From the NCBI GenBank assembly GCA_021780935.1, contig JAJXXT010000032.1, positions 1-6,872 on the forward strand: a stretch of DNA of 6,872 bases. Direction: 5' to 3'. The notes below the pieces were generated by a model. That model saw only the letters and a list, made by a program, of their open reading frames with translations, had not been told where the DNA came from and searched no databases. The position numbers and the translations under genes were made by a program. How positions within the stretch are numbered: the first letter of the stretch is position 1; each line of letters starts with the position of its first letter. This DNA is from Pseudomonadota bacterium (GTDB taxonomy: Bacteria > Pseudomonadota > Alphaproteobacteria > Acetobacterales > Acetobacteraceae). Shown here one piece after another: positions 1 through 4,892 of this stretch.

Positions 1-2265
1 GTCCGCCGTGTCGAGGACCCGCGCCTGCTGCTGGGCCATGGCCGCTACACCGATGACATCGTGCTGCCGGGGATGCGCCACGGGCTCGTGCTGCGCAGCC
101 CGCACGCCGCCGCCCGCATCGACAGTATCGACACCAAAGCCGCCGCCGCCATGCCGGGGGTGCGCGCGATCTACACCGCCGCCGATCTGGAAGCGGACGG
201 AATCGGCCCGCTGCCCTGCGCCGCCCCGGTGGACGGCATGGCCGCCCCCGCCCATCCGGTCCTGGCCAGCGGGGCCGTCCACCATGTGGGCGACCCGGTC
301 GCCTTCATCGTCGCCGATAGCCCCCGCGCCGCCCGCGACGCGGCGGAGGCGATCGCCGTCACCTATTCCCCCACCGCCGCCTGCGTCGATCCGGCCGCCG
401 CGCTCGCCGCCGACGCCCCGCGCGTCTGGCCCGATCTTCCCTCCAACCAGGTCTTCCGCTGGGAGATCGGCGACCGCGCGGCCACCGATGCGCTCTTCGC
501 CCGCGCCGCCAGGGTGGTCAGCGAGACGGTGGTGAACAACCGCATCGTCGTTTCCTCGATGGAAGCGCGCGCCGCGGTGGCCGAGTATGACGCCGCCGCC
601 GGCCGCTTCACCCTCTATGCCAACACCCAGGGCGGGTGGCTGGTGAAGAACCTGATCGGCGGGCTGTTCGGCCTGCCGCCCGACCGGTTCCGCGTCATCA
701 CCCCCGATGTCGGCGGCGGCTTCGGGATGAAGCTCTTTCTCTACGCCGAGCACGTCCTGACCTGCTACGCGGCGCGCAAGCTGGGCCTGCCGGTGAAATG
801 GGCCGCCGACCGGTCGGAGGCCTTCGTCTGCGACACCCAGGGCCGCGACAACGTCACCCTGGGCGAGGTCGCGCTGGACGCCGACGGCCGGGTGCTGGCG
901 CTGCGCACCCGCAACACCGCCAACATGGGCGCCTATCTCTCGACCTTCGCCCCCTATATCCCGACCTATGCCGGCACCGGCGTGCTGGCCTCGGTCTATC
1001 GGTTCCAGGCGGTCCATGCCGAGGTGACCGGCGTCTTCACCCATACCGTGCCGGTGGACGCCTATCGCGGCGCCGGCAGGCCGGAGAGCAACTACCTGGT
1101 CGAGCGGCTGATGGACCACGCCGCCCGCGCCCTGGGCGAGGACCGCGCCGCCTTCCGCCGCCGCAACATGCTGACCCCGGCGGACCTGCCGCACGCGACC
1201 CCGGTGGGCAAGACCTACGACAGCGGCGATTTCCCCCGCGTGCTGGACACCGCGCTCGCGCGCATCGACTGGTCCGGCTTCCCCGCCCGCCGCGCCGCGG
1301 CCGGGGCACGGCGCGGCATCGGCATGGCGTATTACCTGGAAGCCACCGGGGGCGATCCCACCGAGCGGGCCGAGATCCGCTTCGCCGAGGATGGCGGGGT
1401 GGACGTCTTCGTCGGCACCCAGTCCACCGGCCAGGGTCACGAGACCGCCTATGTCCAGCTGGTCTCCGACAAGCTCGGGATCGACGCCGAGCAGATCCGC
1501 ATCCGCCAGGGCGATACCGACGCCATCCCGGTGGGCGGCGGCACCGGCGGCGCGCGCAGCCTCTACTCGGAGGGCCAGGCGATCCTGGTGACCACCGAGA
1601 GCGTGATCGACAAGGGCAAGCAGGCCGCCGCCGAGACGCTGGAGGCCGCCGCCGCCGATATCGTCTTCGCCGACGGGCGCTTCGCCATCGCCGGCACCGA
1701 TCGCGGGATCGACATCCTGGCGCTCGCCGCCGCCCAGCGCGCCCGCGCCGCCGCCGGCCAGACCGCGGTCAGCCTGGATGCCGCCGAGGTGGCCGAGATC
1801 AAAGCGCACACCTTCCCCAACGGCTGCCACATGGCCGAGGTGGAGGTGGACCCCGAGACCGGGACCGTCCGCCTGCTGCGCTATCAGGTGACCGACGATG
1901 TCGGCCGCGCGGTCAACCCGATGATCGTGCGCGGCCAGGTGCATGGGGGCGTGACCCAGGGGTTCGGCCAGGCGGTGCTGGAGCATACGGTCTACGAGGC
2001 CGGGTCCGGCCAGCTGCTGTCGGGCAGCTTCACCGACTACGCCCTGCCGCGCGCCGACGACCTGCCGGATATCGAGGTGGATTTCGTGGAAGTCCCCTGC
2101 GCCACCAACCCGCTGGGGGTGAAGGGCGCGGGCGAGGCGGGCGCGGTGGGCAGCCCGCCGGCGGTCATCAACGCGATCCTCGACGCGCTGGCCGGCGACG
2201 GGGTGCGGCGGCTCGACATGCCGGCGACGCCGGAGCGGGTCTGGCGGGCGCTGCGGGGCGGGTGA
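1..2265 (+). CDS. Molybdopterin-binding large subunit of a xanthine dehydrogenase / CO dehydrogenase-family enzyme (form II CoxL-like), 5' partial
   Basis: The reading frame is open from base 1 and gives 754 residues to the TGA at 2263-2265. The first residues visible (VRRVEDPRLLLGHGRYTDDI) are the usual start of this family, so only about 10-20 residues and the start codon are missing. The order is an a/b hammerhead domain (about residues 1-115), then molybdenum-cofactor-binding domains. Visible motifs are GGGFG at 238-242, AYRGAGR at 354-360, GQGHE at 477-481 and GAGE at 709-712, whose Glu712 matches the catalytic base of the family. AYRGAGR is the loop of form II CoxL-like proteins; the AYxCSFR loop with the copper-binding Cys of true aerobic CO dehydrogenase is absent. 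Family members hydroxylate aldehydes, purines or other heterocycles using Mo-pterin, with electrons leaving through FeS and FAD subunits. Those partners would lie outside the window; directly downstream there is none. The substrate cannot be told from sequence. No frameshift is seen. Confidence 0.93.
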   Translation, partial: VRRVEDPRLLLGHGRYTDDIVLPGMRHGLVLRSPHAAARIDSIDTKAAAAMPGVRAIYTAADLEADGIGPLPCAAPVDGMAAPAHPVLASGAVHHVGDPVAFIVADSPRAARDAAEAIAVTYSPTAACVDPAAALAADAPRVWPDLPSNQVFRWEIGDRAATDALFARAARVVSETVVNNRIVVSSMEARAAVAEYDAAAGRFTLYANTQGGWLVKNLIGGLFGLPPDRFRVITPDVGGGFGMKLFLYAEHVLTCYAARKLGLPVKWAADRSEAFVCDTQGRDNVTLGEVALDADGRVLALRTRNTANMGAYLSTFAPYIPTYAGTGVLASVYRFQAVHAEVTGVFTHTVPVDAYRGAGRPESNYLVERLMDHAARALGEDRAAFRRRNMLTPADLPHATPVGKTYDSGDFPRVLDTALARIDWSGFPARRAAAGARRGIGMAYYLEATGGDPTERAEIRFAEDGGVDVFVGTQSTGQGHETAYVQLVSDKLGIDAEQIRIRQGDTDAIPVGGGTGGARSLYSEGQAILVTTESVIDKGKQAAAETLEAAAADIVFADGRFAIAGTDRGIDILALAAAQRARAAAGQTAVSLDAAEVAEIKAHTFPNGCHMAEVEVDPETGTVRLLRYQVTDDVGRAVNPMIVRGQVHGGVTQGFGQAVLEHTVYEAGSGQLLSGSFTDYALPRADDLPDIEVDFVEVPCATNPLGVKGAGEAGAVGSPPAVINAILDALAGDGVRRLDMPATPERVWRALRGG

Positions 2266-2299
2266 GGCAGGCGGTGACGAAACCGCGCGCCCTCCGTCC

Positions 2300-2320
2300 T
2301 GGCCGGGCTTGACTCGGCCA
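2300..2320. repeat. REP-like extragenic palindrome downstream of the CoxL-like gene
   Basis: The arms are TGGCCGGG (2300-2307) and CTCGGCCA (2313-2320), giving an 8-bp stem with one G-T wobble around the 5-base loop CTTGA. This closely resembles the GGCCGGGCTTG...CCCGGCC palindromes scattered between genes in many alphaproteobacteria (from memory of those genomes, not searched). It sits 35 bases after the stop codon of the gene upstream, so it may also stabilise the 3' end of that mRNA or slow transcription. The lack of a T-run argues against a standard terminator. Confidence 0.6.
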
Positions 2321-2467
2321 CCTACCGCCGAACTTGCCCAGGCCACCCTGCCGGTCCCCGGGGGCGGCAAGCCGGGCGAAGCCCATCCATGGCAGGAGCG
2401 CCCCCACGGCCCCACCGCAGGCTTCCCGCCAAGGCGGCGGTCAGCGCCCGAAAAACCATCGAACTTA

Positions 2468-2533
2468 TGAAAGAATGCCTGTTTTCGTGACTCGGGTTTT
2501 CGAATGGTTCGGTGGCGGACAGGCATCCTTTCA
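2468..2533. repeat. Long inverted repeat, 15-base arms, 36-base spacer
   Basis: The left arm TGAAAGAATGCCTGT (2468-2482) and right arm ACAGGCATCCTTTCA (2519-2533) are reverse complements at 14 of 15 positions. A second pair, CCATCGAAC (2456-2464) with GTTCGGTGG (2507-2515), matches at 8 of 9 positions and crosses the first pair, so the two could form only a pseudoknot if both paired. No gene is supported here. It could be the ends of a very small mobile repeat, a protein-binding site, or a structured RNA; the sequence does not decide between these. Confidence 0.5.
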
Positions 2534-2632
2534 CAAATTCTCAGTGTCCATATGAGGATGACCGGCGGTCGTTATCTCACCAAACTGCCGTTGAGTGTTG
2601 GAGAAATGGCATACCTGTCCCGATGAGAACAA

Positions 2633-3094
2633 TCAGGGTACCGTGACGGACCATTTTCCTCCTTTGTTCGTGAGATCGAACTCATAGCGCCCTCCTTTAC
2701 AATAGGCAATGAATCCACCTCCGAGCACATAGCGTTGCATCAATTCAACGTTTGGGCAGTCATATCCATTCAATCGAATCATCGCTCCTGCCGCATCATA
2801 TTGCTGTGGAGTGATCCCTTCGGTAAGGCCGCCAGAGGCTTGCCCGCGAAGCCACTCGATGTAGGAGGGGCCATAATTCCCTGGCGCTTGGCCCCCGGGG
2901 AGCATGGAGCCAATCACTCCCAGGAGCACGACTATGCCGAGCACGATCAGAAAGCGACGGCGACCGGCGTGACGTTTGGGTTCATCTGAGTGCCGAATCT
3001 TCTGAGCCAATGGGTTGCGAGGGCAACCACAATGACAACATGTTTCGGCCTGATCTGATATCTGGCGCTCGCACTCGGGACAATTAATCAGCAT
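2633..3094 (-). CDS. Zinc-ribbon, single-transmembrane protein of unknown function
   Basis: This encodes 153 residues from an ATG at 3094. The N-terminus is a short zinc ribbon: C5xxC8, then C19xxC22 followed by Gly. A basic stretch (RHAGRRR, 41-47) comes before one hydrophobic span at about 48-65, predicting a cytoplasmic zinc ribbon and an outside C-terminal part. That part (about 66-153) has a Gly/Pro-rich linker and a small domain with two cysteines, C113 and C132, which could form a disulfide in the periplasm. It ends in a RYEFDL...KWSVTVP strand-like segment. The layout (zinc ribbon, TM, small extracytoplasmic domain) is common in uncharacterised bacterial membrane proteins; I do not recognise a named family. 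The gene lies 104 bases downstream of another - strand gene and may share its transcript. GC is well below that of the large flanking genes, suggesting different origin. Confidence 0.8.
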   Translation of the reverse strand: MLINCPECERQISDQAETCCHCGCPRNPLAQKIRHSDEPKRHAGRRRFLIVLGIVVLLGVIGSMLPGGQAPGNYGPSYIEWLRGQASGGLTEGITPQQYDAAGAMIRLNGYDCPNVELMQRYVLGGGFIAYCKGGRYEFDLTNKGGKWSVTVP

Positions 3095-3102
3095 GGTAGA
3101 GG

Positions 3103-3109
3103 CCCTTCC
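3103..3109 (-). promoter_or_regulatory. Probable ribosome binding site of the zinc-ribbon gene
   Basis: Read on the - strand this is GGAAGGG, with the last G 8 bases before the ATG at 3094. It supports that ATG as the start, which also places the first zinc-binding cysteine pair at residues 5 and 8 as expected for an N-terminal ribbon. Confidence 0.5.
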
Positions 3110-3198
3110 GGCTCCCTATCTCTCTTGCATCATCCGCAGGTGGCCGCATTTTTGCACCCGAAGACCGTTCTTTGATTTTCCTTTCAGCGTCCATCCGG

Positions 3199-3936
3199 TC
3201 ATGCTCCCGTGTGGCTGTACCGAGATTTGGTTGGTGCAATTTGTTGCCTCGCCTTCTCAAACGCTTCCCATATTCCCCCAATAGCAGTGGCCGCTGTATC
3301 GAACTCCCCAGCCGTAAACCGGAGGTCGTCGGGGTGGGGATTCTTCTTCCAACGCGAGGGTTTGAAGTCGGCGACCAATTCCGGATGCTTGACAGTCAGA
3401 GCACGAAAGTCTGGTCCCTCACCATGTTTTATGGTGTTCGATATCATGCGGACCGTCTCCAAACCTGAAAAATCTCGACAGTGTTTGATATCGAACTCAA
3501 GCGTCTCCAGCATAATGCACAATTCAGTGAATTTCATCCGTTCCAGCGTGGTAGGAGGCTTTGTGATATACGACGCGGCTAGATGCTTGGTGTCTCGTTC
3601 CCAGTGATGGAATAGCCCAGCAATACCGAGACCCCACATGTCACTTTCGGTACGTCGTAACATAACGCGATAGTGTTCGCGAGCGTCCTCCCGCATCCGC
3701 ACTTCTTCGCGTTCGTCTTCGTCGTTTATCATGGCATCAGTATCCGTCGATGGCACACCATCGAAGTCACAGCGAACCATCCGGTCAGCTTCTGCTTCTA
3801 TAAATCCCGGATCGCATGCGAGCTTCGCTCGCATGCGCTCGACAGCCAAACTATGGGCATTCTCGGCGATCACGAAGCCGATTGGGCGATACCAAAACGC
3901 TGGAAGATCAACCACCGCGACATGCCTGTGACACAA
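3199..3936 (-). CDS. Hypothetical soluble protein, probably alpha-helical, 5' end uncertain
   Basis: The frame gives 245 residues from a TTG at 3936. I do not recognise a family. No signal peptide or membrane span is visible. A strongly charged helix-like stretch lies at about 71-93 (acidic and basic residues mixed). A central block at about 101-120 (WGLGIAGLFHHWERDTKHLA) and a later block at about 160-180 containing ISNTIKHGEGP look like conserved helices. The N-x3-H followed by Gly recalls HEPN-type helical proteins, but the Arg normally just before that Asn is Ser here, so HEPN RNase activity is not supported. The TTG has no good Shine-Dalgarno sequence. The frame is open back to a stop at 3985-3987 with no ATG, GTG or TTG, and the IS630 remnant begins only a few bases further on. 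GTG at 3915 (codon 8) and ATG at 3834 (codon 35) are alternatives. The original 5' end may have been lost when the IS inserted. The low GC points to acquired DNA. Confidence 0.6.
   Translation of the reverse strand: MCHRHVAVVDLPAFWYRPIGFVIAENAHSLAVERMRAKLACDPGFIEAEADRMVRCDFDGVPSTDTDAMINDEDEREEVRMREDAREHYRVMLRRTESDMWGLGIAGLFHHWERDTKHLAASYITKPPTTLERMKFTELCIMLETLEFDIKHCRDFSGLETVRMISNTIKHGEGPDFRALTVKHPELVADFKPSRWKKNPHPDDLRFTAGEFDTAATAIGGIWEAFEKARQQIAPTKSRYSHTGA
3813..3837. repeat. Perfect 11-bp hairpin inside the hypothetical gene
   Basis: The arms CGCATGCGAGC (3813-3823) and GCTCGCATGCG (3827-3837) are exact reverse complements around the 3-base loop TTC. The right arm contains the CAT that reads as ATG codon 35 of the - strand gene, so if translation starts there the start codon would be buried in the stem. 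If translation starts further upstream, the hairpin is simply coding sequence (residues about 34-42). Confidence 0.75.
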
Positions 3937-4019
3937 AAAGAGGGGAATGAATCCGGCCTGCCAACCTCGAAACCGTACTGCGGGTTACAATGTAGCTACA
4001 CCTGAACTCTCGCATCGGC

Positions 4020-4801
4020 TTGTCCAGACCGCGCCTCACGCCGGTGCTGAGCGAGGAGCAGCGGGGCGCATTGAAGGCGCTGGCTATCAAGGGACCCGAG
4101 CCGGAGAAGGATAAGATGATGCGGTGGCGCTGTCTGGATCTGCGTCAGGAGGTGGCCCGCCGGTTCAACGTAACAGAGCACGATCGGCACGTGGCTGCGC
4201 CAATTCGGCCTGACTCGCCTGCAACCGCGGCCGTACCATTCGAAGAAGGACGTCGCGGCGGAGGTGGCATATAAAAGAACTTCGCCGGCCTGGTAAGGAC
4301 CGCGTTACCCGGTTCCGCGACCGGCGCGCCGATCGAGATCTGGTTTCAAGATGGTTGGGCGCCGAAGGCGATCAACAGAATTGGTCAGAAGGGAACGCAC
4401 AGCTATATCTGGGCTCCCATTGGCTCATGACCATTGATGGTGCGCGACAACCGCCATGACTCCGCTTACCTGTTCGGAGCGATCTTCCCGGATCGCGCCA
4501 TCGGTGCCACGTTCATCATGCCCGTCGTCAACACCGGGGCGATGAACGAACATCTGAAAGAGATCAGCACCCAGGTCACGCTAGGTGCCCACGCCGTGCT
4601 GGTCTGCGACGGCGCCAGATGGCACCAGGCCGGCGTCAGAGTGCGCGTGCCCAATAATATCACGCTGCTGGCGTTGCCGCCCTATTCGCCGGAGTTGAAC
4701 CCGATGGAGAACGTCTGGCAGTACCTTCGCGGCAACAAGCTCTGCGCCCTGGTGTAGGACAGCTACGAGGCTATCGTCGCGGCGTGCAAGAGTGCCTTAC
4801 C
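4020..4801 (+). pseudogene. IS630-family DDE transposase, inactivated by frame changes, in-frame stops and 3' truncation
   Basis: The N-terminal helix-turn-helix part starts at a TTG (4020) and reads LSRPRLTPVLSEEQ..., then RWRCLDLRQEVARRFNVTEH. Near 4179-4186 the similarity moves to the +1 frame (GTWLRQFGLTRLQPRPYH). At 4273-4280 it moves again (-1) into NFAGLVRTALPGSATGAPIEIWFQD. The catalytic triad is readable: Asp at 4350-4352 (WFQD), Asp at 4608-4610 (VCDGA) and Glu at 4707-4709 (LNPMENVW). About eight extra codons sit at 4353-4376 between WFQD and RIGQKG. TGA at 4428-4430 replaces an expected Arg (GS-R-PLMVRDN), and TAG at 4755-4757 interrupts near ALV-DSYEAIV. Similarity ends at CKSA near 4798, so the C-terminal tail is gone. 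Intact relatives are roughly 300-350 residues. The -1 change could be programmed frameshifting in an active relative; the other lesions are not explained that way. Confidence 0.88.
4273..4280 (+). other. Possible relic of a programmed -1 frameshift site in the transposase
   Basis: The sequence AAAAGAAC is read as AAA-AGA in the incoming frame, which then hits TAA at 4294-4296. A -1 slip gives AAG-AAC-TTC-GCC, which continues the transposase as NFAGLV. From memory, related IS630 elements often show a first frame ending at this spot, and some use frameshifting on an A-rich slippery run. Here the run is only four A's, so it may equally be a one-base deletion in a former longer run. Confidence 0.35.
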
Positions 4802-4892
4802 CCGTCGCCGGCCAAACCCGGGCCTCACTCACCCCGGGGACATTCCTATGTCGGAGCGACGACCCCGCGCGCGGCCGGGACCGCCCGCCGCC

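Larger units (their letters stand above)
2266..2632. other. Intergenic region without a credible gene, rich in inverted repeats
   Basis: This 367-base stretch separates the CoxL-like gene from the stop of the zinc-ribbon gene. Open frames here on both strands are short, low-complexity (Gly/Pro/Arg/Ala-rich) and overlap each other, so I call none of them. GC falls from very high values near 2266-2450 to moderate values after about 2450, which marks the left edge of the lower-GC segment. It holds the palindrome at 2300-2320 and the inverted repeat at 2468-2533. No U-tract follows the palindrome, so a classical rho-independent terminator is not supported. It could be a dispersed intergenic repeat, but that needs other copies in the genome. 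Confidence 0.6.
3991..4801 (+). mobile_element. Degenerate IS630-family insertion sequence, right end missing
   Basis: About 0.8 kb holds the remains of one IS630-type transposase gene (next entry). The left boundary is approximate: it is placed at a perfect palindrome, TGTAGCTACA (3991-4000), just upstream of the transposase start. No reverse complement of the left end is found between 4757 and 4892, and transposase similarity stops near 4800, so the right terminal repeat and the last part of the gene were lost. No clear TA target duplication can be assigned. The element is not mobile by itself. It separates the low-GC gene pair from nrdA. Confidence 0.8.

Noticed and set aside
636..2312. 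A 558-codon open frame on the + strand overlapping the CoxL-like gene in another frame
   Set aside because: Arg/Gly/Pro-rich low-complexity translation with no family wording. It exists because high-GC third positions avoid stop codons in alternate frames.
2322..2555. Overlapping small open frames of about 70-80 codons on both strands in the intergenic region
   Set aside because: They overlap each other, have repetitive Gly/Pro/Arg composition and coincide with the inverted repeats. They are more likely by-products of a repeat than genes.
3084..3281. A 65-codon - strand frame between the two low-GC genes
   Set aside because: It overlaps the 3' end of the upstream gene and the first codons of the zinc-ribbon gene, is very basic and charged, and shows no domain. 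Coding is not supported.
3673..4005. A 110-codon + strand frame opposite the hypothetical gene
   Set aside because: No domain or ribosome site, and it crosses the boundary into the IS remnant. The - strand frame is longer and has more protein-like composition.
4434..4757. A stand-alone 107-residue transposase-fragment gene
   Set aside because: Its TTG start lies in the middle of the transposase just after a stop that replaced an Arg codon. It is the C-terminal piece of the pseudogene, not a separate gene.
4832..4839. CCCCGGGG and the neighbouring CCGCGCGCGG (4865-4874) as a possible terminator for nrdA
   Set aside because: These short palindromes are expected by chance in such GC-rich DNA, have no loop to speak of and no T-run on either strand.
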